From: Nymphaea colorata
Lineage: Eukaryota; Streptophyta; Magnoliopsida; Nymphaeales; Nymphaeaceae
DNA length: 64,000 nucleotides
NCBI RefSeq assembly: GCF_008831285.2
Contig: NC_045146.1
Coordinates: 10,984,972 to 11,048,971, forward strand
Direction of reading: 5' to 3'
Below the pieces are notes generated by a model. The model searched no databases and was not told where the DNA came from. It saw only the letters and a program-made list of their open reading frames with translations. Shown one piece after another: positions 45,030-56,653 of this stretch (its first letter is position 1; each line of letters begins with the position of its first letter). A program made the translations under genes and the position numbers.

Positions 45030-46660
45030 CTATATGGAACAGCCACCAAGTCATCAGGAAGCATAAAAAGCAGATCATGTTTGTTGTCTTCACAAGGCTT
45101 TATATGGATTTAAACCTACACCTACAACCATAGTCTTGTAGTCAAGCTTCTAAGTTTCCATTTTGGCATGAAGCTGTGAAGGAAGAAATTAAAACTCTTC
45201 ATAAAAACAAGATGTAGACATTTGCACTTGTGAATAATGCATATCATGTTATTGAGTGAAAGTGAGTGTTTAAAATCAAAAGAAAACCTGATGTGTCAGT
45301 TGAAAGGTATAGAAGTTGTTTGGTTCTTAATGGTATATGAAAATAAAAGGAATTGATTATTTTGACATGTTCAACATAGTGATAAAATTGACTATGATTC
45401 GGATTATGCTTGCCATTTCCATCTCATAAGTAGAAAATTTGCCAACTTGATGTTAATAATGCATTCTTGCATAGTACCGCTAGATCTTCATGATGCATGA
45501 AAACTAGATCATGTTTGTTGTCTTCACAAGACTTTATAAGGATTTAAACAAACACGTAGACACTGGTATTAGAAGTTAAGCAAATCCACTTCTTCAGTGC
45601 CTTCAAGGTAACTTCTCTTAAAAGATTTTGGTGATTTAAAATTATTTATTGGTATAGAATTTGTTCCTAACTCCCATGGCATTATTTTGCCTAAAAAAAA
45701 TGTGTATGTTGTAAGGGTGGGCGTCGGGCCGGGCCGCCGCTGGGCCCGGGCCTGGTTGGGCCCGGGCCTGGGCCAGGATTTTCCAGGCCCGGGCCCGATA
45801 GGTCGGCCCGGCCCGGCCCGTTTAAGTTTAAAAAATATACTTTTTTAATTTTTTTGTTTTAATAATATATATTTATTATTGTTAAATATATTTTATATTT
45901 TAAAAATCATTTTATGATTTAAAAAATTGTTTTTTATTTTTAAACAGGCCGGGCCGGCTGCCCGGCCGCCGGCCCGATGCCCACCCTTAATTTTAAGCTA
46001 TAGTAATATGCTTGGTATAAGCCTACGTCTTTTTCTCTTTCTACTTCTACTATGCTCACTAAAGAAGGTACTCCTTTCTATGATGCTACTTTTTATAGAC
46101 AGACTGTTGGAGTTCTTCAATACTTAACTACTACTTGTCCCGATTGTAAACAAAGCTTGCCAATACCTGCAAGCTCCCATTCTCATTGTTAAGTGCATAC
46201 TTAGATATGTTCACTTTGGGTTACTGTTTCGACCTTCCTCAAACCTTCAATTTCATGCATAGTCTAAAGCTAACTGGGGAGGGTGTTATGATAATTGTAA
46301 GTTTACTTATGGATATGTTATTTTCCTTTGTCCAAATCACATATCATGGATATCAAAGAAACAAACAATTGTTGCTCAATCTTCTACAGGAACTGAATAC
46401 CCTTCTATGGCTAATACAATTGTTGAAGTTTTATCAATCCATACTTATTAACCAATCTTGGATTTCGTGGGTCTCAACTTCCAATGCTTTGGTGTGCCGA
46501 TATTATCACAATATACATGTCAACTCACCCAATATTTCATCACAAAAGCAAACATATTGCCACAGATGTTACTTCTATCAGTTTGATGATCCTTTTACTA
46601 AAGCACTTCCACTTCAGGTTTTTTTCTTCATGCTTGAAGAAATCTAAGCATTCTCCTAGA
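45030..46660 (+). pseudogene. Copia reverse transcriptase and RNase H remnant, interrupted by a MITE
   Basis: RT scraps include a YMEQPP motif, HKALYGFKP (about 45100) and W-H-E-A-V-K-E-E-I-K-T-L (about 45170), then VFKIKRK. The order is disturbed by the local duplications. RNase H is recognised at 46480-46610 from VCRYYHNIHVNSPNISSQKQ-like and DPFTKALPL text, the usual copia RNase H end. The MITE at 45712-45989 sits between the two parts. Frames change repeatedly. Confidence 0.7.
45712..45989. mobile_element. GC-rich hAT-like MITE, 278 bp
   Basis: The ends are inverted: TAAGGGTGGGCGTCGGGCCG and, on the minus strand from the right end, TAAGGGTGGGCATCGGGCCG. Both subterminal parts are packed with GGCCCGG/CCGGGCC words, and the middle is AT-rich. 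It closely resembles 58799-59466 in its ends. No target duplication is visible (GTATGTTG versus ATTTTAAG), although copia RT text continues on both sides. Confidence 0.8.
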
Positions 46661-46679
46661 TCCTTGAGTTTGAGGGGGA

Positions 46680-46990
46680 TATTAAACACTACCAGCCTTA
46701 GCGGAAGGATAAGGACTCAAAGAACTGTGTTAATAGTGGCAAATTTTGAGTGAAGTGCTCTCAAACTCTTAAGGTTACTGAAAATAAAGAGCCTAATGAG
46801 GCAGTTATGGAAACTGAAGTACACTCTTCCAAAGTGTTTGACAACAAGGGAAATACATATAAAAATATAAAACATAGCTAACATCATGAATATGTTGTTG
46901 CTGTTGTCACCTTATGTTGATATTCTTGAATGTGAGCTCTGAAATGGTAAGAAGGACATAAGTTCTCTTTGTGTTCCATTTTGTTTCACA
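46680..46990 (+). repeat. Shared LTR between the two copia copies
   Basis: 3' LTR of copy 1 by position and PPT. It is followed by CATATCAGAGTG (about 46989), a near match to the initiator-Met tRNA primer-binding motif, and then by gag of copy 2. It can therefore also be read as the 5' LTR of copy 2. Confidence 0.55.
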
Positions 46991-47229
46991 TATCAGAGTG
47001 TCTAGGGTCTGGAGCTATAAGTTTCTTCAAATTCTTTCTCAATGGCTTCCACTTAGAATGCTCCAATGGGACTCCACCCAAACCTCCACCTTTCCTTACC
47101 CATATTCTTACAAGTCAAACATTGCAAACTTTGTGACCATTAAGTTGAATTAAACCAACTTTCTTCTCTGAAAAACTCAACCGCTTGGACTCACTGAGAG
47201 CCAAGACATGACTGATCTTATTGATGAAT

Positions 47230-47760
47230 AAATGGCTATGCTTGAACCCATGATAAGGGATACTGAGGAAGATGGCACGAGAACAAGTGAATCAAACCTA
47301 TCAGGCATGAAAAAAATTAGATCGGTTATTGCAAGGGGACCACTGGCACCCTTGCAAAAGAAGTCATGGGTCTCGTTGTTAGACTTCAAACATCCAAAGA
47401 GGTATGACACATTTTTCTCATACATGTCAAGGGAGGGAACATCTTATTATGCAAAAACTTAAAACACATAAGGCAAAAGATTTATCTATTGTTGATTACA
47501 TTCGTAGGTTAAGAATGTACGTGATGAGGTTGCAGCCGTAGGCAAGACTATAGAAGACCATTCAAAAGTATTCTGGCTTCTTAGTGGATTGGGCAGGAGT
47601 ACAAGTCATTTTACCACTACTATGTTGAAACCTCCAATGCCTCCTTACATAGAGGTGATAGCTTTCATCCAGAGTCATGAAACCGTGTGGAGTATGCATC
47701 ATGAGGAAATGAATCAGTAAGTTGCCTCTTACAATAAAAAATACTCGAACCCTAAGTTTA
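47230..47760 (+). pseudogene. gag: Copia gag remnant
   Basis: The first part is an N-terminal stretch with SYYAKT near 47460. The second, in a different frame, reads LSIVDYIRRLR, then V-F-W-L-L-x-G-L-G and a T-T-M-L-K-P-P-M-P-P-Y-x-E-V-I-A-F-I-Q-S-H-E pattern (47590-47680). This matches the conserved copia gag (UBN2-type) core. Several frame changes are needed. Confidence 0.65.
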
Positions 47761-47982
47761 AATCAAACAAAATCAGTATTTAATTCAAATGAATGAGCGT
47801 TCAGTCAAGCCACACAAACTGAATGACAATCTAAATCAAATAAAAACAAGACTAGCGAACAAGTAGAGAATCAAAACAAAGTCAAAGGTGTTGGTTGCCA
47901 AATTTGTCACAACAATTTGTTGGCGTTGGTTGAATCATGCCTTCAAAGGTAGGAGGTTCTATAAGCCTTGGCAGCTATGAAG

Positions 47983-49280
47983 CTATGTCACCAAGGTGCA
48001 GGGTGCGGATGCAGGTGCTGGTGCTGGTGCGGCACATTTCAAAAAATTTAGGTGCGGCGGTGCGGTGAGAGTATTTATTATTATTATTATTATTATTATT
48101 AATTTATTGTAATAATAATATATATGACAAAAAGTTGTAATAAATCACAAAATTATTAAATAACAACATCAAAACTGCAATTTGCTAATCAAAAAGTTTG
48201 ATTCAAATATACTGGCACAATTGTGTCATACTCTCTAAAATGACATAAGTCCTAGAACTCAAAAACATGTCCATCGAGATGGCAATAACCAGATCTATAT
48301 ATAATGCTTGCTAAAATTCCCAACTTGTGGACCACACATTGACAAACTGCCTCAACCAGTATCACTCGTTCACGAACATGGAAAACAAGAAGGAAACTAA
48401 CAACAACAAAAAGTACCATAAAATAGAATAAACCTTCAAAAGGACATGTGCCTAAGCCAGCGTAACAATGATTTTACTCCTCCCCGCATTTCTCGTTAAG
48501 CTTGGTGTGTAACAGCAAGAAAGCAGCTTCTATGGGACATCAAAGAGTCAAGTGGCCGCATCCCTTACTTTCACGGGAAACTTAAAAACCAACAGACCAT
48601 CAAAGAAAATATACCAACTCCATAGCAACAAGCAGCCGTTAGTTTCAGGGGACGGTTGTCTACACGCCAAACGATCGAAACAAACTTCCTCTCTGGGTCC
48701 TGTTTCGATGCGCAACCTTATCCCACTATGGCAGTAGCAGTTCTGAAATTCGCATTAGAGACACTATCTTCTCAAACTATCCTGATTTTTCCTATACAAG
48801 CAAAAAAGAAAACGAAATGGGGAAAAGAGTGGAGGGACACAGACGGCTGGAGAAAACGAAATACCTGGATGCCGCTAGAAGAGATGATCGCAGCCAACGC
48901 CGGTCGCCGGACAAAGAGGAAGCTACCGCCATTCACCGGACAGGGAGGAAGCTACCGCCGGTGGAAGGGATCGCAGCAGAGAGAGAACGAAGAAGGCGTT
49001 AGCAAATAGCAAAGGGGAAAAAAATGTCGTGCCCCATTAATTTTGTTCATTTGTTGAAAATTTAAAAAAAGGACAAAAATGACGAGACTCGTTTTTTACC
49101 GCACCCGGCTCGCGTTTGACGCTAGTCGGGCACGAGTCAATAAATGACATTTTTAGTCGGGTGCGTCTGACCGCACCCGACTCAGCGTTGACGGTCTTGG
49201 GTGCGAATTAGGGTCGCACCCGCACCCACGTCACGTCGACGTGGGTGGGGCTTCAAATTAGCCGCACCATGGTATCATAG
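47983..49280. mobile_element. hAT-like non-autonomous element, 1.3 kb, 8-bp target duplication
   Basis: The left end CTATGTCACCAAGGTGC and the right end, read inward, CTATGATACCATGGTGC form an imperfect inverted repeat. CTATGAAG flanks both sides (47975-47982 and 49281-49288), an 8-bp target duplication as made by hAT transposases. Subterminal sequence is rich in GGTGCGG/CCGCACC words. Inside are a (TTA)n tract (48073-48102) and a GC-richer segment at 48850-49000 that might be captured host sequence. No transposase is present. Confidence 0.72.
48073..48102. repeat. (TTA)n microsatellite
   Basis: About nine TTA units in the left part of the hAT-like element at 47983-49280. Confidence 0.85.
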
Positions 49281-49439
49281 CTATGAAGGTAACTGATGGA
49301 CATTATGAAAAGTGCTTTCCATATACAACCTTTACTCAATATCATGGCAGTGATCAAACTATGGTGAAAATGGTGAAAAATTAATTATTAGTCACATTGA
49401 AAGTATTTATACAAAATGGGGGAGAGACATCTTGCTCAT

Positions 49440-50400
49440 ATTAATGTTCGTGTAGTACCTCAAATTAAGAAAAAATTAGTTTCAGTTGGCCAATTGACTT
49501 CTAAATATTCATATGTTTTTATATTTTCTACTGATGGTTTTTTTTGTTAAGATGAACAATTGGCTGATAGCATCGGGCAGTAGAACTGGGGATCTTTATA
49601 CTTTTTAAGGAGCCACTAAGGATTGACAGTAGGTGATCTTCTTTTCTAGTATATTTTGATCAATCAATAAATAGACATGGAACCAGTATTTGGGTCACCC
49701 TCATTATCAGATAGTTGATTTTCTTCTTAGCAAAAAATAATATTGATGTGAGTGGACCTCATTCAAGGAAGTCGATTTTCTCTAGTTGTCAAGTTTCCAT
49801 AATGGGTAGGCTTCCATTTCTTCTAGTTGAAGATTATTCTAAAATTTTTCTTGAGCATGTTCACTACAATTTATGGAGACCAGCTCTCATCATGTCTACA
49901 CAATTTTTTTTGTGTTTGTTGACAAGGCTACATGATTTATTTGGCTATGTCCTCTTCAGCACAAATCTGAACTTTGTCAAGTGTTTATGGATTTTCATAA
50001 ATTAGTTGAACGGCAATGTGAAAGGAAGTTGAAAATTTTTGAAATAGATGAAGGTGGTGAATGTAATAGTTGGGTGTTAGCAAATACTTGAGAAGCAATG
50101 ACATTCAACAGGTGAAGTCATGCCCAAGATGCCTCCTTAAAATAGTCTGGCCGAATGGCATCATCAATCCATCATTGAATTGGATCTTCCAATGATATTT
50201 CATGCCCACATACCTATGAAATATTGGGTTCATGATTTCTTAACTGTTGTATGGCTGATTAATCAGTTGTCTACTCCCACTCTGAAAATTCAAGTCACTA
50301 TTTGAATGTGTTTTTGGAAAGAAACCAGATTATTCATGCTTTTGTATTATTTGGGAGTCGGTGTTTTCCCTATTTAAGAGATTACATCAAACATAAATTT
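49440..50400 (+). pseudogene. Copia pre-integrase and integrase remnant, copy 2
   Basis: The GAG-pre-integrase part is 49705-49800 (ISGPHSRKSIFSSCQVSIMG). Then LEHVHYNLWRPALIMSTQFF corresponds to the first integrase catalytic strand, with F-V-K-C-L-W-I-F-x-K-L-V-E-like text later in other frames and EIDEGGEC near 50050. Catalytic positions are mostly lost; stops are frequent. The match to the copia integrase order is clear. Confidence 0.65.
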
Positions 50401-50499
50401 GAAGCAAGGTCTTTACCTTGTTTATTTTTTGGATATTGTTCCACTCACAAAGGCTACTGATGTTTGTATCCTCATACCAGTCAAGTGTATATTTCATGA

Positions 50500-51890
50500 C
50501 ATGTGGTATGCAATGAAGCTTATTTTCCTTTCCACAAGCTTGGAATATTGTTCTCAAAGGCTGAACCTCAACTTGAGCCTGCTACCTTTAATTATTGGAC
50601 TAAGCCTCTTCATGAAACTAACCATCCTGTTGGTCACAATGACAATCATGAGTCTCTTTCCACTTGTATGCATAATGAAAATCTCCCACATCAAGAATTA
50701 CCACCTCTTCCTTTAGCTAAACTGCTTTCTACTTTAGTTGAACCATTGACTGCATACATAAGTGATGAAACAAATCTCACATCTCTTATGCCACCTCAAC
50801 TAGTGTAATACCTCCTCCAACGAACACCCATGGCATGATTCCTAGAGCATAGGCTGGCATTCTAAACTTAATGCTTGACATTTTTTGACCAAGCATCCCT
50901 CTTGAGCCCAAAATAGTGGACTTAATGCATGATAGATGAATCAAGGCAGTGAAGGAAGAATTGCACGTTCTTCATCATTGCCTCATGTGGACTTTAGTTC
51001 TCTAGCGACCGAACATGCATGTGGTGAGTACACGGTGTGCTTTTAAAAGCAAATTAAAGAGTGATGGCTCACTTAAATGACTGAAAGTGCACTAGTGCTT
51101 GGGCTTCAATAAAATTTCAGGCATCGATTTTATGGGAACTTTTTTCATTGTCATTAAACTGGCCACCATCCATGTGGTTCACACTATTGCATTGACCAAC
51201 AATTGGGACATCAATTAGCTTGGCATGAAGAATGTGTTTTTCTGTGGCAACTTGGATCAAATAGTCTTCATTAAGCAGCCATCAGGGTTTGTTGGTCCCT
51301 CAAAACCAATGCACCAAGCTTTATATGGACTTTTTCAAGTACCTCAAGCTTGGTACGACTGGTTTGTCACTTCTTCTTAACCAATCGATTTTATTCCAGC
51401 ATCTTCGAGTCTTCATTGTTCATTTATCACAAAGCTCAAGGTACTATTTGTCTACTTCTTTATGTTGATGGCATTATATTAGCAGGCTGCAATAGTACCT
51501 TTCTTCAAGATTTTTTCAAAGAGTTGGATACTAAATTCACCATGAAAGGACTTGTATCTTTTCATCATTTTCCTGGTATTGAAGTCATCAAAAAACCATG
51601 TTTAGGCTTTTCTTAAATCAGAAACAGCATGTTTACAGTCTGCTCGAGCATGCAAAGATGCTTGCATGTAAATCTACTATCACACCCTTGGTTCAAAACT
51701 ATAAAGCCCCTATTGATGATCCTCCCTTTGCTGATCCTACATTGTTCTAGAGTCTAGATGGAAGGCTCCCATATTTAACTTTCACAAGGCCAGACATATC
51801 CTAGAGTGTTAATGTCAATCAATACATGCATATGCCTACAAATAGTCACTTTAAACTTGTTTAGTATATTCTCTGGTACATCCATAGGAC
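50500..51890 (+). pseudogene. Copia reverse transcriptase remnant, copy 2
   Basis: From about 50500 there is a connector (AYFPFHKLGILFSKAEPQ). RT text includes KNVFFCGNLDQIVFIKQP (about 51215), MHQALYGLFQVPQAWYD (51310-51360), LLYVDGIILAG (51455-51487, the catalytic YVDD reduced to YVDG) and FTMKGLVSFHHFPGIEV. It ends with TFTRPDIS… and NSHFKLV near 51870, just before the Tat LTR sequence begins. Confidence 0.75.
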
Positions 51891-51892
51891 TA

Positions 51893-51984
51893 TTTATCTC
51901 ATCTTCTCATGTTTCCGGTGCACTTGAGCATAGCCTCTTGATTTTAAAATAGAGTTGAGAGCTATCTCATATGGCCATGCAATC
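51893..51984 (-). repeat. Displaced LTR subrepeat at the copia/Tat junction
   Basis: On the minus strand this reads GCATGGCCATATGAGATAGC…TCAAGAGGCTATGCTCAAGTGCACCGGAAACATG, the same unit as 58270-58360 and the array at 8421-9340. It lies beyond the LTR terminus (TGCGAACA, minus strand, ending 51985), where only target sequence is expected. Confidence 0.7.
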
Positions 51985-53487
51985 TGTTCGCATCTCCAAC
52001 ATCTTTTTGGTTTTTTTTTAGTGCTTCAGACAAATGAGGTTTTGTTTTGAAATAGAAAAGAAAGGGACTCGTCCATCGGTAAGAGGATCGACCGCTCCCG
52101 GTGCCTTTACCGGGGGTAATAAACCTAAGGGCTATGTTTATTATTGATGCATTTCGTTTTAACTTAAACATTTTTTTTATTCTATATGCGGTTAAAAAAA
52201 TATTGAAAGTGTGATGTTTCAAACTTTTGAAAAGATTTTTGAAGAATCACTTGAGAATATGAGACATTTTGGGAAAAACTAGAATTGGGAAACCTTCATA
52301 AATATCATTTGGAAATCATTTTGAAATCACTTTAGTGTTCTCTTAAGACTTTAAATAGGTTTGAGGTTTTGCTCTAATTCGGTTACCACCTAGTTACAGT
52401 TCTATCTCATCTTGCTTAAGTTTTTTTAGAAAAGTACTTGTGATCATAAGTGAAATTAAGTGGGTGAGAATGCAAGAATGCATTGATCTTATATGATTGG
52501 AAATAAAAATCATTTATTCCTACCATAACATTCATCTAAGAGCATTCATACCATAACATTCATCTAAGATTTTTGTTTTGATAAATATCATATATAAGAA
52601 CGAAAAGTTTTTGAAAATGGATTGGGGTTGTAGACCATCAAGCATGAATCCAATGTTGGTAGGGCTGAACACGAGCCGAGTCGAGCCCGAGCTCGGTCAG
52701 CTCGAACTCGGCTCGACTAAATAAAACACGAGCTCGACTCGACTCGAACTCGATTATAGCTCGACTATCCTGGCTCGAACTCGACTCGATAGTCAATAGT
52801 TGAGCTCGAGCTCGGCTCGATTAAGCTCGTTTACTTACATCCTAACTTGTTGAGCTCGAGCTCGACCGTGAGCTCGACTACGGCTCGAATAAGTGAGCTC
52901 GACTAAGGCTCGAATATGTGGGCTCGATTAATATTACTCATCCTTATCGAGCTCGTTTAAGGCTCGATTAACTAGTTACCGAGGAAATCAAATGTCTCAT
53001 TAATGTTTATCCACATAATTATTTTTTGCCTATGATTTCCTGAAAAAACTTCAACTTAAAAAAATAATAATAAGAGGTTCAGATGCCATTCATGAGGATA
53101 AACCAACTATATTTAATTCAAATTTGACAACGAGTTCACAGTCCAAGCAGTTCAAACTTTGTTAATGCCATGGCGAGCCTCAATTACAAAGGTCGAGTAT
53201 AGTGAGAACGGCAAATCAATGATCTGCAACACAATAATCAGTATTGATTAGAAAATCACTTAGGATCATATAATAATAGACAAATAACAATTAACAACAT
53301 TTATGCTGACAAAGACTGATATTCAAGCAAGTATTTTTTTTTCCAATTTAACCTAAGACAGAATGATGAGAAAACTTACCTGAAAGCAATGCAGGTCAAC
53401 TTAACCATGAGTTAATAAGACCAAAAGTTCAATAGGAAAGAGAAAAAGTCCCAGACAAACTGTAGTAGCTCACATTTCAAAACGTAC

Positions 53488-53583
53488 CTGTGACCAAAGC
53501 ATGACACCTGCCAAGAATGCCAGTGTATGAAGGATCTCATTCTCAGGGTTCCAGCCCATGGATATTAAAAGATCTGCTGATTT
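53488..53583 (-). pseudogene. Candidate captured exon of unknown gene (32 codons)
   Basis: The minus strand has a good acceptor (TTGGTTGCAG before 53583), an open 96-bp stretch (KSADLLISMGWNPENEILHT through VMLWSQ), and a good donor (GTACGT after 53488). The peptide does not belong to malic enzyme and I do not recognise it; the end looks membrane-like. A second stretch with a possible donor (around 53815-53900, FETLKYIWLGSLFGNSA) may be another exon. Both are downstream of the malic enzyme piece on the same strand. Confidence 0.45.
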
Positions 53584-54663
53584 CTGCAACCAAAGACCAA
53601 AGGTTGCAGAAGCTAACCCAAAGTAAATGAGCAAAGCAAATGCATTTCAATGCACAAAAACATGTACCTTCCAACACCAAGGCAATGCACCAAAGTACAA
53701 GATTCACGAGTCTATCGCAATTGTAAAGGCCTCGTGAACAAAGTGGAAGTGACTGAAACCCAACATACAAGACTAAATGAGCTCACCACATAACATTGCC
53801 AATCACCGGAACATGAAAGTAAGGACATACTAGTCATATTTGCAGCAGAATTTCCAAACAAGGAACCCAACCAGATATATTTCAAAGTTTCAAACAAGAA
53901 GAACAATGATATCTCTTATCAAGGCTGTAAGCACGTGATTTCTCAAATTTTTCCTGACTGACCACCCCTAGCAATGGTTTAGGAAGGGTGGGGAGCCTCA
54001 GAGCAGAATGCTGTCTCATGTCCAAATACGTCTCAAAAATGTACATTAAGATCATAAAACCTGCATCAAGTGACAAATATTAGCAGCAGAGGACATGGAA
54101 TTTTGCACCCACATTAACAATGGCATGTAAGATTACTACTTGTTTCCAATAAGAAACTACAGGACCTAATGTTGTCCTAGAAATAACACAAAGTAATATT
54201 TTAAGTAGCAAACAGACTGATAATAACACACTTGGAGGATTACCTGCTCATGTTCCCCCCTTTTTACATAAAATGGCCAGATTACATAAAAATGTAAGAT
54301 ATTGTCACTACCCTGCCTTTAAATCCCCAACATTAAGTGATGTGAGTTAAACTTGATAAAACTTTTGATGAAGCTCCTACTTAGAGGGATCTATAAATGA
54401 GTGTTTTTGTTTCATGAGTTCTTAGGAAGGCCAAGAGGGTATTCTAAACTTGAAAAAGAAAAAGTGAAAATTTGAAAATGAGAATAATCAAATTTCAAAA
54501 GAACATTTTGGTAATATTATGATATTATGATATAAGTCCCTGAAGTATGGAAGGCAAACATTTGAATAGACCGTATCAATCAAAATAACAAACGAAACTG
54601 TCAAAATTAGATGGTAGTTCAAACCCAAGGCAGAAGGCGAAGCAAGAGTTAATCCCACGTTAT

Positions 54664-55560
54664 CTTTGAGTCCACAAGCCATATTCTCTTTCTGCATTCT
54701 TCCAATGGAGCTTTGGTCTGAAAGAGAATCAGACATGTGATTTTAGACTTCAAATTCAGAACTCGCTAATTATCAGAGGATCAGTTGGGCCGCTAAACAT
54801 GTGGATAAAGGATACCTGTCTTGACATCTCAAGAGCAATCAGCTCTTCAATGCCAGTCCCAGCCTGCAAGTGATAAAAACAAAGTTGATAAGATAAAATG
54901 ACACATGTCAGCAAAGTATTTTTCCATTATAGTTCGTGAAGTTACAGATGCAACTATTGATAAAAAGACTTAATAGTATCAGGTTCTTGACATGGAAGGC
55001 AACAAAGAGCAAAAGAGACATAGATACTTTCCGATCACCATTTGATATGAACTATATATGAATGAAAATAGCATCGGATATAAATTTAATTTCCAACTTA
55101 CCTCACCAGCACCAAGGAAGAGAAAAGTGTGCTCAGCTAGGGATCCACCAACTAATTTTAGTGCTGCAATAAGCCCAGCAAGAACAACAGAAGCAGTTCC
55201 CTGCAGAAATTACACAACAGATAATCAGAAAAGAAGAAGAAGATGGCAATGAAGTTTAGTAGAACACATATACATTACAAAAAATTGAAAAGAAAAAAGC
55301 AGAAGAAATACACATACTACAGTTGTATAACTTTACCTGTATATCATCATTGAAGACGAGATGTGTAGTCCCATACTTTGCAAGCAACTCAAATGCATTG
55401 TGATTGGCAAAGTCTTCAAACTGAAAAATGTAAAAGACAGTTCATAAGCCACAAAGTTAACCAGGAATAATCACTTAACGTGGGCAGGGCACTTAAGATC
55501 AAGGAGTACACAAGATGCTAACCTGTACGAGCCATCTCTGAATTTCAAAACCTTCACCAC
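54664..55560 (-). pseudogene. Captured fragment of a plant NADP-dependent malic enzyme gene
   Basis: NADP-malic enzyme oxidises and decarboxylates malate to pyruvate with NADP. Exons read on the minus strand: about 55523-55560 (…RWLVQ), 55337-55420 ([20 protein letters not shown] through NDDIQ), 55102-55200 (GTASVVLAG through [11 protein letters not shown]), 54816-54863 (AGTGIEELIALEMSRQ) and 54664-54717 (TKAPLEECRKRIWLVDSK). The inner borders keep AG/GT and frame, and the joins restore the dinucleotide-binding G-A-G-E-A-G-T-G. The last donor is AT instead of GT (54662-54663), so splicing beyond it would fail. Only about 100 of some 580 residues are present, without start or C-terminus. The five consecutive exons with introns show capture of genomic DNA, not of cDNA. 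Confidence 0.9.
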
Positions 55561-56272
55561 TGTTGTTTCTCAAAAATAGCAGCCATCATCTCACTCAAAT
55601 TGCTTGTTTACTATATAATTATTTGGGGAACTCCAAAATCCAAATCAAGGTAAGAAACCAAATAGTCAATATCAGCCTGTTAATTATTTACTTGAATACA
55701 ATCCTCATTATTTAGGAATAGAACTTCAAGTTTAGTTCTGTTACTTCTACATCACAGCTTTTTGCTCCATCATGAATAAACATCTTTATGTAAATTTGCA
55801 TTCATACACACAAAAATGTTTAGAAGCCGATCTGCAGAACAGAACTTTTCCTTTTTGCATCATCACAGCACTGAGAGGTTTCTTCTAGGTGGATACGAAC
55901 TCTTTAGCTGGCTCAAGTATAAATAAACAAAGCAAGAAGCTTATTTTTGCAACCTCATGAAATATCAAACTACAAAACAATAACATTATCAATATCAATC
56001 CAATAGAATAAATGCAGGACTTAGAATATCCAATATACGTAACAGCAAAGTTTGCCATCTAAAGAGAGCAAAACCTGTTAACACCAAGCTGCAAAACATC
56101 ACTCAAACAGAAGCAACTTCACTAGCAAAGCGACTTTTCCTGGCTTAGCATATGAAATCATATTAAATATATCATCTGGAACGCGATCCAACAGACAACA
56201 AGCGCTCCAGCAAGAGATGATTCTTGCACGGAAGGTGAATGCAGCAGAAAAAAAAACAAGAGGGCAGGCGAA

Positions 56273-56420
56273 GTGCTCCTCTTCGGTGCCCTAAAAAACA
56301 GAGGGCAACGGAGAGCGATGTGCTCCTCTTTGGTGCCTCCTCTTCGCTGCCCTAAAAAGCAGAGGGCAATAGAACGATGTGCTCCTCTTTGGTGCCCTAA
56401 AAAAACAGAGGGCAAAATGC
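56273..56420. repeat. Tandem repeat of GTGCTCCTCTTTGGTGCC units
   Basis: Three irregular units (starts about 56273, 56320 and 56379), each with a GTGCTCCTCTT(C/T)GGTGCC block, a CCTAAAAA(A)(A/G)CAGAGGGCAA block and a GCGATGT-like tail. It lies in the right part of the Pack-type hAT element. Confidence 0.75.
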
Positions 56421-56653
56421 GAGCGGTGTGCCCTGCGATGTTCCATTCTAGCGACAACCGGTAAGAGCAAGACGACAGTACCTTTTGTCGTGTCCCTGGT
56501 TGGATGATCGCCGGAAGAAATGAGCGAGGAGCAGAGGATAGCGGTGTGACGCCGACAACAAGGCAAGTGCTTGGCTTGGTGTGGCTGTAACCAGGGCCCA
56601 TCAAACACAGAGAGCACACGCAGGGCTGCAGGAGCGAGCACAGGCGGAGAAGA

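Larger units (their letters stand above)
42930..46990 (+). mobile_element. Decayed copia retrotransposon, copy 1, with both LTRs
   Basis: The 5' LTR (about 42930-43270) starts TGTTAGGCACCACGACTCTC. The 3' LTR starts at 46680 (TATTAAACACTACC) right after the purine tract TTGAGGGGGA (46670-46679). They share GTGCTCTCAAACTC, GAGGCAGTTAT, GACAACAAGG/GGCAACAAAG and AACATAGCTA blocks in order. Between them integrase (43741-44660), RT (45030-45700) and RNase H (46010-46660) are present in copia order. Gag is missing. The copy contains two local tandem duplications and a GC-rich MITE. Confidence 0.75.

Noticed and set aside
56158-56641. Two minus-strand frames of 153 and 116 codons
   Set aside because: They are created by the tandem array at 56273-56420 (repeated CPLFFRAPKRST-like text) and have no family resemblance.
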